Shown here piece by piece: positions 1-7,352 of a stretch of DNA of 18,949 bases. The first letter of the stretch is position 1. Every line of letters starts with the position of its first letter. This DNA is from JAAUQA01 sp036351435 (GTDB lineage Bacteria > Pseudomonadota > Gammaproteobacteria > Competibacterales > Competibacteraceae), in contig JAZBPA010000005.1 of NCBI GenBank assembly GCA_036351435.1, forward strand, positions 1-18,949, read 5' to 3'. Position numbers and translations under genes: made by a program. A model generated the notes under the pieces. That model was not told where the DNA came from. It made no database searches and saw only the letters and a list, made by a program, of their open reading frames with translations.

Positions 1-1
1 A

Positions 2-934
2 ACAGATGACGGTGATCTACGGGTAGACTATGGGTTCGTGGATTATAGTTTTTTGTCGGACGCCGATAATCTCTGGGGGATCCGCCTCGGAAGGACCATG
101 AATCCCTTGGGTCTTTACAATGATACCCGTGATGTAGCGTTTACCCGTTCAAGTATATTGTTGCCCCAGTCGATTTACTTCGACAGAACACGTAATTTGG
201 CCATTTCTTCTGATAGCATATCTTTATATGGTGAGCGACGTACGCAAGGTGGAGATTTCTTTATTCAGTTGGTGGCAGGGTTGCCAAGAGTCGATGATGC
301 CTCTGTGGAAAGAGCCATATTCGGTGGCAATGATTTGCCTGGCGACCTAGAGGCTGAACCCTCATTTCTCGGACGCATTATTTACGAAATTGATGGGGGG
401 TTATTACGTTTTGCGCTCTCTGGCGCACGGGTTAATGCTGATTATGATCCAAGTCGTACTGCCGATCTATTTCGCTCAGGTTCATGGCAATTTACCCCCG
501 TTATTTTTTCTGCCCAGTACAATGCTGAACGATGGAGTCTGACCGGCGAATTTGCATTACGTCATTTACGTTACAAAGATTTTGGTCCAGCGCTGCCGGA
601 TACAGATTTTATCGGTGAAAGTTATTATCTGCAGGCAACCTATCGGTTTCATCCGCAGTGGGAAGGATTACTCCGTTATGATGTTTTCTTTGTTGACCGC
701 GATGATCGTTCTGGAAAAGAATTTGCAGCTCTTACTGGCGGGCCAGCGCACTCCAGGTTCGCTAAGGACCTAACAGTAGGTTTGAGCTGGGATGTTACTC
801 AATCGTTTATGTTGCGCGCCGAATTTCATCACATCAACGGAACCGGTTGGATTACTCTTGAAGACAACCCTAGCAACGATACGCTTGACCAGCATTGGAA
901 TATGTTTCTCTTTTTGGCTTCGTATCGTTTTTAA
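2..934 (+). CDS. Porin-like outer-membrane beta-barrel protein, 5'-truncated by the window edge
   Basis: The reading frame is open from base 2, so the gene begins left of the window; the GTG at 38 is an internal codon, not a supported start. About 310 codons are visible. The protein alternates short amphipathic strands with Gly/Asp/Asn-rich turns, is rich in Tyr, Phe and Arg, and ends in SYRF. A C-terminal Phe after a strand is the usual BAM recognition signal of outer-membrane barrels. A conserved-looking stretch early in the visible part (GLYNDTRDVAFTR, then LLPQSIYFDRTR) resembles a family of uncharacterised porin-like proteins of proteobacteria, but this is from memory and not searched. 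The inferred role is a passive outer-membrane channel of unknown substrate. The stop lies 36 bp from the stop of the convergent acyltransferase gene. Confidence 0.7.
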   Translation, partial: TDDGDLRVDYGFVDYSFLSDADNLWGIRLGRTMNPLGLYNDTRDVAFTRSSILLPQSIYFDRTRNLAISSDSISLYGERRTQGGDFFIQLVAGLPRVDDASVERAIFGGNDLPGDLEAEPSFLGRIIYEIDGGLLRFALSGARVNADYDPSRTADLFRSGSWQFTPVIFSAQYNAERWSLTGEFALRHLRYKDFGPALPDTDFIGESYYLQATYRFHPQWEGLLRYDVFFVDRDDRSGKEFAALTGGPAHSRFAKDLTVGLSWDVTQSFMLRAEFHHINGTGWITLEDNPSNDTLDQHWNMFLFLASYRF

Positions 935-970
935 CGCTAATGGTAACGAAATAAAATTAAAACCGAATAA

Positions 971-1711
971 TTAGGGTTCTTTATCAAATAGTTGTTTATC
1001 TATGCATCGAAGCAATTCCCGGATTTCAGGTTTGAGATTGTCGACCCCAGTTTCTCGTGAAAAGACAAAAGGAGCCCGATTTTGCGCAAAGAATGGCCCT
1101 CGCTCATCGATCACGTCGCCGACTTGATTGAAATGGATACCAACACGCCTGAGCATTCGAGATAAACGCGGTTCCATCATGGCAAAAGCATAATGATAAT
1201 CACTGCGTAGGAAGATAGCCAAACTGGCCAAAAAAAGTCCTACTGGAATAAAAGGAAATGGGCTGCGTCTATCAGATTCGACCTGCGCCTTCTCAGGCAT
1301 ACTAATAGGTTTCTTTTCATCCTCTTTGCGGCGGCGAAAATATGACGTAGTCGCTAAACGGGAACACTCACAGAAGCTACCGCGTGGTAACGAGTCGGGT
1401 AGGCATGAATATCTGGATGGAGAGGTGCAGAACTGTTCAAAGGGTAATGGAAGATCTCCCGCTTTCGAGGAAGAACCGATCAATCGAAAGCAGCCGATCG
1501 GTTGGCGGGTGTCTTTATGAATTAATAAGCAGTGTTGAGCACGGAGATCATTCTTGTCATGCTCTAGTTCTTTAGCACCTTGAAAGTAGCCGAACTCTTC
1601 ACAAAAAACTTGATAACGGATGCGATAAACTTGCTCACGCGATTTTAGATCGTTTGCCAGAGTCAGCTGAAAATATTGATTAAATAAAGATACAATGTCT
1701 TTTTGATCCAT
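971..1711 (-). CDS. PEP-CTERM/exosortase system-associated acyltransferase (FeeM/GNAT-like)
   Basis: This 246-residue protein resembles the exosortase-associated acyltransferase family (TIGR03694-like), which is related to N-acyl amino acid synthases and LuxI-type autoinducer synthases. The N-terminal signature is visible: a helical lead-in, then VYRIRYQVFCEEFGYF around residues 28-43, then a basic/acidic segment and the strand QPIGCFRLI, typical of a GNAT-like fold. Members are predicted to transfer an acyl chain from acyl-ACP or acyl-CoA; the true substrate is not established. The ATG at 1711 is preceded by AGGA at 1719-1722 with 7-nt spacing, which supports this start. The family occurs in genomes that encode exosortase and PEP-CTERM proteins, but neither an exosortase nor a PEP-CTERM tail is present here. 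The upstream region is shared with the divergent RsgA-type gene. Family assignment is by recognition of the N-terminal half; the C-terminal half is less distinctive. Confidence 0.75.
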   Translation of the reverse strand: MDQKDIVSLFNQYFQLTLANDLKSREQVYRIRYQVFCEEFGYFQGAKELEHDKNDLRAQHCLLIHKDTRQPIGCFRLIGSSSKAGDLPLPFEQFCTSPSRYSCLPDSLPRGSFCECSRLATTSYFRRRKEDEKKPISMPEKAQVESDRRSPFPFIPVGLFLASLAIFLRSDYHYAFAMMEPRLSRMLRRVGIHFNQVGDVIDERGPFFAQNRAPFVFSRETGVDNLKPEIRELLRCIDKQLFDKEP

Positions 1712-1936
1712 TATTCCATCCTAAGGATAATAATCTCGCTGCTTTAGCGATGACACGGCACTGCAACCGCTTAGGTGTCTATCTTAATGGTGACAAGAGC
1801 CGAACCCATAAGTATCGCCTAGCGAGTTAGCTTGCCTTATTTTTGAAGGAATAAGAAGTCAAGATATGACTCATACCCCAGCGTGTTACGGGAACCGACA
1901 AAATTGCACTCTACAGCTCAAGTTCAAACACACTCT
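1712..1936. promoter_or_regulatory. Divergent intergenic region between the acyltransferase and RsgA-type genes
   Basis: This 225-bp spacer must hold the start signals for both divergent genes. The leftward ribosome-binding site (AGGA at 1719-1722) is clear. I could not pick convincing -35/-10 pairs for either direction, nor a strong Shine-Dalgarno before the rightward ATG at 1937. No tRNA, long repeat or extra open frame stands out. Confidence 0.3.
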
Positions 1937-2977
1937 ATGAAAGACATCACACTTGCTGATCTCGGGTGGTCAGCCCACTTTAGTAACCAAATCACATCTG
2001 ACTCGTTGATTCTGACACCACCGGCAAGGGTCTGCGATATTCATCGAGACCGGTTAGTTGCTATAACCGAGACCGGCAATATCGCGTTGTCTCTACCACC
2101 GTTTATTAGCGCTGGCGATCTTGCTGTCGGGGACTGGATTCTGATCGATCCTGATACCAATCAAGTGCGCACCTTGCTTGAACGGCGCACGACATTAACC
2201 CGCCAAGCGGCGGGTCCCAGTGGTGGCGAGCAGCTGATTGCAGCCAATGTCGATACGCTGATGATCGTAACCTCCTGTAACAGCGAATTTAATCCGGCGC
2301 GGCTGGAGCGTTATATTGCCCTTGCGATGGGCAGTGGGACTTTCCCGGTCATCGTACTTACCAAGGCTGATTTAACTACCGAAACCGATGATTATAAAAG
2401 ACAGGCCGAACGACTATCGCCGTTGGCTACGGTGCTGGCTGTGAATGCGCGCGAGTCCGAGGAGCTAGTGCAATTAAACGCTTGGTTGCGCGTTGGAGAA
2501 ACGGCCGCGCTGGTCGGCTCATCCGGGGTGGGCAAATCGACCATTCTGAATGGCTTGACCGGTTTGGATGTATCGACACAAGCTATTCGCGAGAACGATG
2601 AAAAAGGGCGGCATACCACGACATCAAGAAGTCTTCGGCGTACCGTTACGGGCGGTTGGCTAATCGACACGCCCGGTGTGCGTAGTTTAGGAATGAGCGA
2701 CAGTGACGCAGGTATCGAACAGGTGTTCTCTGACTTACTTGATCTCGCTGCACAGTGTAAATTCACGGATTGTGCGCATGAAACCGAGCATGGATGCGCT
2801 GTAAAGGCCGCTATTGAACGCGGTGAATTGGAGGCCGACCGGCTGGTTCGTTGGCAAAAATTGCAGAGAGAAAATCAATACAATTCTGAAACCATCGCGC
2901 AATCGCGAACCCGGTATAAGAAATTCGGTCGACAGATCAAATCCATCTTATCGATTAAGCGACAACGGACTCGATGA
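1937..2977 (+). CDS. rsgA: Ribosome small-subunit-dependent GTPase of the RsgA (YjeQ/EngC) family
   Basis: RsgA is a circularly permuted GTPase that acts late in 30S subunit maturation. The permuted motif order is plain (numbered from Met 1937): G4 TKAD at 142-145, P-loop GSSGVGKST at 194-202, a switch segment GRHTTT at 224-229 and G3 DTPG at 244-247. A zinc site follows: Cys274, Cys279, His281 and Cys287 (C-x4-C-x-H-x5-C). An N-terminal OB-like domain with GDWILID precedes the GTPase. Length (346 aa) is normal for the family. The frame continues upstream to a GTG at 1883, but MKDITLADLGW looks like the usual N-terminus, so I chose the ATG at 1937; no strong Shine-Dalgarno decides it. The LADLGW opening reminds me of a second RsgA-type clade found in some proteobacteria, so this could be a paralog of the canonical housekeeping gene. 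It ends 3 bp from the convergent G8/RTX gene. Confidence 0.93.
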   Translation: MKDITLADLGWSAHFSNQITSDSLILTPPARVCDIHRDRLVAITETGNIALSLPPFISAGDLAVGDWILIDPDTNQVRTLLERRTTLTRQAAGPSGGEQLIAANVDTLMIVTSCNSEFNPARLERYIALAMGSGTFPVIVLTKADLTTETDDYKRQAERLSPLATVLAVNARESEELVQLNAWLRVGETAALVGSSGVGKSTILNGLTGLDVSTQAIRENDEKGRHTTTSRSLRRTVTGGWLIDTPGVRSLGMSDSDAGIEQVFSDLLDLAAQCKFTDCAHETEHGCAVKAAIERGELEADRLVRWQKLQRENQYNSETIAQSRTRYKKFGRQIKSILSIKRQRTR

Positions 2978-2980
2978 CAA

Positions 2981-5900
2981 TTAAAATTTCGCTTCACAGC
3001 CGTTCTGCAGATTCACTTGGACACAGGTATCGTCACCCTCATCGCCGTTGATCGAGTCATCGCCGGGGCCGCCATCAAGGCCATCGTTACCGGGGCCACC
3101 GTTCAGCACGTCCTCGCCCCGCTCGCCGAGCAACAGGTCATCGCCGGGGCCACCGTACAAGTCGTCATTGCCCGATCCGCCCAGGAGCACGTCGTCACCT
3201 TCATCGCCGAATAGAGAATCAGCGCCGGCACCTCCCTTGATCTCATCATTACCGGGACCACCGGAAATCCAGTCGTCCCCGGCTAGGCCATCAATCTCAT
3301 CATCGCCTTCCATGCCTAAAATAATATCGTCGCCGGCCGTGCCTTGAATGAGTTCGGAACGCGCAGTACCCATGATGATCCTGGTGCTGGATAAAGCCGT
3401 GGTTTGTAAATCGCAAAACTGCGTATCTTTTACCAGCGGATTGAAACAATCTGTCCCAGCCAAGTCAGGATTTACCGGCCGCCAGGGCACGTCCCAGTGT
3501 TCATCGACAGGAAAGCAGGTTGCCGTGGGGCGCGGATTCGTATCCAAAGCGGTTAACGTCCGGAAAGCGTTCGGCAACGTGACCGCAAATCCATAACAGC
3601 CACCCTCGGGGCAATCCACATCGACCACCGCCCAGGCGCAGTTGGCGTCGTTATCTTCGATCTGCTCAGCGGTCAAGTCAGGATTATCCTGCTTAAACTG
3701 TTTCGAGCTAACGCATTGCCGGGTTTGGTCATTCCATTCGCAAAAGCTTTTGGGTTGGCAGTTATTGCTCCTGGCCTTCGTGTAACGCTGGTTAAACTCG
3801 GCAAAGTCCATATCCATGGTGATCGTCAATACACCATCCTCGCCAGGTGGTTCGACCTGCCAACTCGACGGCCAGGGCTGCGCGCTGAAATCCAGTGTAG
3901 CGCCCGCCAACGAAGTGGTGACCGCCCGTAATGAGGTGTCATTGACCGCAAAGCCTTCGCCGACGTAGAGCTGGTATGTTTGGTTGATCTCAGGTGTGGC
4001 GAAAACTAGGTACACGTAGTACGTCTCACCGGCCCTGAATACATTAAGCTGCTGGGGATTAATCGCATTCGGATCGGTTGGTGGGGCTGGTAGCTCACTT
4101 TCCTGCACTGCTCTGGGAACCGTGGTATCGATATAAAATACGCCATGATTGGGAGTTAGATTACTGCGTTGCCAGATCGCCTGCCCCATCAAGCGGATAT
4201 TGGGTGTCGCCTGCTTAGCGTGTTCATCCGCGGTCAGATACTGTCGATATAACGGCACGCCATAGCAATCGCCATTGGTGCAGGATTTACCCCAATCCAC
4301 AGGTGGCTGGCCGGTTTGAATTTTGCTGTTCTCGCCGCAATCGCCACGCACCGCACAGCCGGGATAAATGGCCGTGGTCACGTATTGGTACGGGCTGGTT
4401 TTAGCAGTGTTCTGGGATCGGCATTCAATCGCTTCAACCGGAGCGTTAAAAAACGGGTCTTCGTTAACCGATATGGTATTGGCCAACCCGGTCAGCGACC
4501 CGTCATCATCGTTGAGCACGGTTTGGCGATCGATGCTGGTGTAACCGGTGAAGGTGCCCGTGGCATTAAACGTACAATAATTGTTCCTGACCGCTGCATC
4601 GTCGGTCTCGCGAGTGCCGGGCTTGAACAAGGGTTGGATCACGAAATGACGAATATCAACCGTGTCGAAAAAAAGATTTTTCGAGTGGAACGACGGGGGA
4701 TAATAAAACCCGTTCGGTTGTTTCCAGGCTATCGCAGCGTTCGGTAAATAACACTGCCGGGAATCGCTATCAAACGGCATACCCAACACGCGCCCGTACA
4801 TTGAGGCGCTGTTTTGGCAATTACCGCTGCCGTCTTGTTGACAATCGTCAATCGTGCTGCGGGTAATGTCCAAATAAGCATTCGAGTCCTGTTGGGCCGG
4901 TCCGTCGTAAATATTGAATAGGCGCTGGTTATTCGCCCAGTTGCTGAGCGGCATGGCGATGCCTTCGGCGCGGGATAAACAGTAATTCACCGTTGAATTG
5001 CGATTGTCGCAGGCCAATCCATCGGCATTAAACGGCCCGATATCGGCAGCGTAGGGATTATCCTTCTGGGTCTGGCCGATGAATACATTTTTGCGTGCCA
5101 GCAGCCAGTTACCATCAATCGACGAAGACTTGGTGTAATCACCGCCGGTCACGAAAGTCAGCCCGGCGTTTTGTACATCGGCGATGACGCTGTTTTGCAC
5201 CAGAAACCATTGCGGGCGCAGCCAGATCGCCGAAAAATTGGTCTCGGCCCAATGAAACGCGGTGGTGTAACGGTCCAAAACAGTGACCATACAGCCGTCT
5301 TTATTGCTTGCCGAACAACGGGGCACGTTCCTGCAATCGACAGCGCCGGTGGTTGAATCGACCCTGGCGCCGATTGAGTCAGCGTCACAGCGGGTGGCAA
5401 AGCGCTGCCCACCGGGATCGACTCTGGGGTAATAGGTATCCTCAAGCCAGGCCGCTGGACGGGGCGCCAGCGGATTGGGAATCGGTTCCAGGTGGGCATC
5501 GTCTGTGGGTACGCCCAACCCGTTACAGACGCTGACATTGGCGGTGGTGTTGAAGGAATTCATCGCCGTGGAGCAAAAGTTGCCGCGAAAAGACTTGATC
5601 GGCGTAGCGCCCGCCCGGTCGGGAAAGGTTTGCAGCGAGGCGTAGGAATCCCATTTCTGCTTAACCGAAGGCCCGCTGAGAATCCCCGGCAACGGCCAAT
5701 AACACGCCCCACAGGCCGACGCGCCCGCCGCCATATTGTAATCGACGTCGTTCCAGGTATTCATTAGCCAGAAGGTGGTCGGATGGGCGTAATCCGAGTG
5801 AGTCGGGACTTTATCGGTCACGGCTTTATCTTCGGTCCAAGCCAGAATGCCCGGTACTTTGCGGGGATTGTGCGGGTTGTCAACGGCGGCGCGGGCGAAA

Positions 5901-7261
5901 ATCCCGATATTCGAGTAGAGCTTATTATTGATCTCGCTGCCGTCTTCCAAATAAAACCCATGTCCGATGGATTTATAGCCCACATTGCGCGCCAGCAGCA
6001 CATCCTGGGTACCGTGCAGGGTAATCCAGCGGGTCATGGAATCATGGATGGAGCTGTCTTTGACAAAGGTATCGGACGGTGTTTTGCGGGTCATATGAAA
6101 GTGGATCGGGTAACGGCCCATGCGCCCGCCCTGCCCCAATTGATAGAACTCCACGCCCTGGATCTGCGCTTTGGCAACGCCTTGACGAATCATGACATGA
6201 CCACCGAAATAATACGGATGTTCTTTCCCGGGTTCTTCGGTCGAGGGAAACAGCTCCGATTCAGGTGGAAAAGCAGCGCCCAATTGCTCGCCAGCCGAGA
6301 CAATGCGGATGCTGCGCGATAATAAGGCTACGGCGGCGCGGGTTTCGGCGGCGGGCCGGCCGTCGGCGATGATGTCTAAGCCCAGGCGTTGATAGCCTTT
6401 TTTGCGAGTTTCCGTGTCGGCCAACAAATAGGGCTCGCCATTATGGCGGTAGACAGCGGTTTCTGCGACGGTAATGGTCTGTCCGCTCACGCCGGTAATG
6501 GTGAACTGCTCCGAATGCCCCGGCAAATAATCGGTAGTGGTGACCACAATCTGATCGCCTGCCGCCCAATCCACTGGTCGATTCAATGTGAGGGTTTTTT
6601 CGCCGGGCTTTAGGGTTTTGGCTAGCCTCACCCAGCTGGTGCCCGAATCCGAGTCCTTTATCGCCCCGAAACTGGCGCCTTTTTTACCGAATAATTGCAA
6701 ACTACCGCCATAACTAACGCCCAGCACTTTGGTCCCAAAATAAGTCTGAGAATTGGGATCATCGAACATCAGCGGCCCGTAAGGATAAAAATAATCGCTC
6801 ACTCCGCCCGGCAGCGACACTTTATTCGTATCGTTCGCGTTCCAGATGGCCTCCGGCACCCCACAGCGGGGATCAATGGCACCATTAGTTTTACACGCTA
6901 CGCCCGGCTTACCAGGACCTTGATCCTGGCCGTATAAATGGATGGTGAGCTGCCCATTATTGGTGCCGATGGGGTGATCAGGTGTGCCGGCGATTAAGCT
7001 GCCCATGTTCTGAATCAAGATCGCGCTAGCCCAGAACTCAATAACTTCATCTTCAAAACACAAGCTACCGCCGTTGTAGATATGCACATTGCCATAGCGG
7101 TAATCACCCGCAATGACTTTGACGGCACTGGTGATTTCCAAATCCTCACCGCTGCCGTTGGGCAGTGCTTGACCAGCGCAAATCATCTGCGCCCAAGCCG
7201 AACTGATCTGGACTAGCAGCACAGCGATACTAACGATTAACGTCACACTCATTTTTTTCAT
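2981..7261 (-). CDS. Secreted G8/CEMIP-like beta-helix protein with C-terminal RTX repeats
   Basis: This 1426-residue protein starts with a Sec signal peptide: MKKM, a hydrophobic core, and AWAQ near residue 25. Residues about 30-190 resemble a G8 domain (AVKVIAGDYRYGNVHI, then GGSLCFED, then AGTPDHPIG). They are followed by a parallel beta-helix with the hallmarks of animal CEMIP/TMEM2: GRYPIHFHM at 382-390, SIHDSMTRWITLHGTQDV at 404-421, GHGFYLEDG at 433-441, and TTFWLMNTWNDVDYNMAAG around 495-513. CEMIP and TMEM2 depolymerise hyaluronan, so an extracellular polysaccharide is the inferred target; activity here is unproven. The middle (560-1290) is Cys-rich and unassigned. Twelve RTX nonapeptides occupy 1307-1414, followed by a 12-residue tail with one Cys. 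A second ATG lies at 7252; I chose 7261 because MKKM gives a normal basic n-region. A candidate promoter sits at 7281-7309. The M23 lipoprotein gene is 91 bp upstream on the same strand. Confidence 0.85.
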   Translation of the reverse strand: MKKMSVTLIVSIAVLLVQISSAWAQMICAGQALPNGSGEDLEITSAVKVIAGDYRYGNVHIYNGGSLCFEDEVIEFWASAILIQNMGSLIAGTPDHPIGTNNGQLTIHLYGQDQGPGKPGVACKTNGAIDPRCGVPEAIWNANDTNKVSLPGGVSDYFYPYGPLMFDDPNSQTYFGTKVLGVSYGGSLQLFGKKGASFGAIKDSDSGTSWVRLAKTLKPGEKTLTLNRPVDWAAGDQIVVTTTDYLPGHSEQFTITGVSGQTITVAETAVYRHNGEPYLLADTETRKKGYQRLGLDIIADGRPAAETRAAVALLSRSIRIVSAGEQLGAAFPPESELFPSTEEPGKEHPYYFGGHVMIRQGVAKAQIQGVEFYQLGQGGRMGRYPIHFHMTRKTPSDTFVKDSSIHDSMTRWITLHGTQDVLLARNVGYKSIGHGFYLEDGSEINNKLYSNIGIFARAAVDNPHNPRKVPGILAWTEDKAVTDKVPTHSDYAHPTTFWLMNTWNDVDYNMAAGASACGACYWPLPGILSGPSVKQKWDSYASLQTFPDRAGATPIKSFRGNFCSTAMNSFNTTANVSVCNGLGVPTDDAHLEPIPNPLAPRPAAWLEDTYYPRVDPGGQRFATRCDADSIGARVDSTTGAVDCRNVPRCSASNKDGCMVTVLDRYTTAFHWAETNFSAIWLRPQWFLVQNSVIADVQNAGLTFVTGGDYTKSSSIDGNWLLARKNVFIGQTQKDNPYAADIGPFNADGLACDNRNSTVNYCLSRAEGIAMPLSNWANNQRLFNIYDGPAQQDSNAYLDITRSTIDDCQQDGSGNCQNSASMYGRVLGMPFDSDSRQCYLPNAAIAWKQPNGFYYPPSFHSKNLFFDTVDIRHFVIQPLFKPGTRETDDAAVRNNYCTFNATGTFTGYTSIDRQTVLNDDDGSLTGLANTISVNEDPFFNAPVEAIECRSQNTAKTSPYQYVTTAIYPGCAVRGDCGENSKIQTGQPPVDWGKSCTNGDCYGVPLYRQYLTADEHAKQATPNIRLMGQAIWQRSNLTPNHGVFYIDTTVPRAVQESELPAPPTDPNAINPQQLNVFRAGETYYVYLVFATPEINQTYQLYVGEGFAVNDTSLRAVTTSLAGATLDFSAQPWPSSWQVEPPGEDGVLTITMDMDFAEFNQRYTKARSNNCQPKSFCEWNDQTRQCVSSKQFKQDNPDLTAEQIEDNDANCAWAVVDVDCPEGGCYGFAVTLPNAFRTLTALDTNPRPTATCFPVDEHWDVPWRPVNPDLAGTDCFNPLVKDTQFCDLQTTALSSTRIIMGTARSELIQGTAGDDIILGMEGDDEIDGLAGDDWISGGPGNDEIKGGAGADSLFGDEGDDVLLGGSGNDDLYGGPGDDLLLGERGEDVLNGGPGNDGLDGGPGDDSINGDEGDDTCVQVNLQNGCEAKF
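3020..3343 (-). repeat. Twelve tandem RTX (hemolysin-type Ca2+-binding) nonapeptide repeats, 27 bp each
   Basis: The segment encodes twelve uninterrupted nonapeptides of the form GGxGxDxUx, starting GTAGDDIIL, GMEGDDEID, GLAGDDWIS, GGPGNDEIK and ending GGPGDDSIN, GDEGDDTCV. In known RTX proteins such repeats form a parallel beta-roll that binds Ca2+ between turns and folds only outside the cell. The last unit is degenerate, with Thr-Cys replacing the usual hydrophobic position. At DNA level this is a coding 27-bp tandem array, which makes it prone to unit gain or loss, and it also creates spurious open frames on the opposite strand. Confidence 0.93.
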
Positions 7262-7280
7262 TATTCACGTTCTCGTCATC

Positions 7281-7309
7281 AAAATACGGGCTAAGCAAGA
7301 CGCTTTAAA
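7281..7309 (-). promoter_or_regulatory. Candidate sigma70-type promoter for the G8/RTX gene
   Basis: Read on the minus strand, TTTAAA (7309-7304) and TATTTT (7286-7281) are separated by exactly 17 nt. Each matches 4 of 6 consensus positions, and the -10 lies about 20 nt before the ATG at 7261. This allows independent transcription from the upstream M23 gene. The match is only moderate and could be chance in AT-rich spacer DNA. Confidence 0.3.
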
Positions 7310-7352
7310 CCTTATGCACAGCCACCCGGCGTGACCGGAATCCATTGCGATG

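Noticed and set aside
38..934. GTG at 38 as the true start of the porin-like gene
   Set aside because: The frame is open to the window edge, the upstream codons (DGDLRVDYGFVDY) look like part of the same barrel, and no signal peptide follows the GTG.
3020..3343. Regular repeats that might suggest a CRISPR array or minisatellite
   Set aside because: The period is 27 bp without unique spacers, and the units encode RTX nonapeptides in frame.
3017..3347. Open frames of 65 and 99 codons on the plus strand opposite the RTX region
   Set aside because: They are by-products of the 27-bp coding repeat: Ser/Pro- and Ala/Val-rich repetitive translations, no ribosome-binding site, and the minus-strand frame is clearly the real gene.
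5783..6322. A 179-codon plus-strand frame opposite the G8/CEMIP-like core
   Set aside because: The opposite strand encodes recognised domain motifs across the whole stretch; the plus frame shows no family pattern and no start signal.
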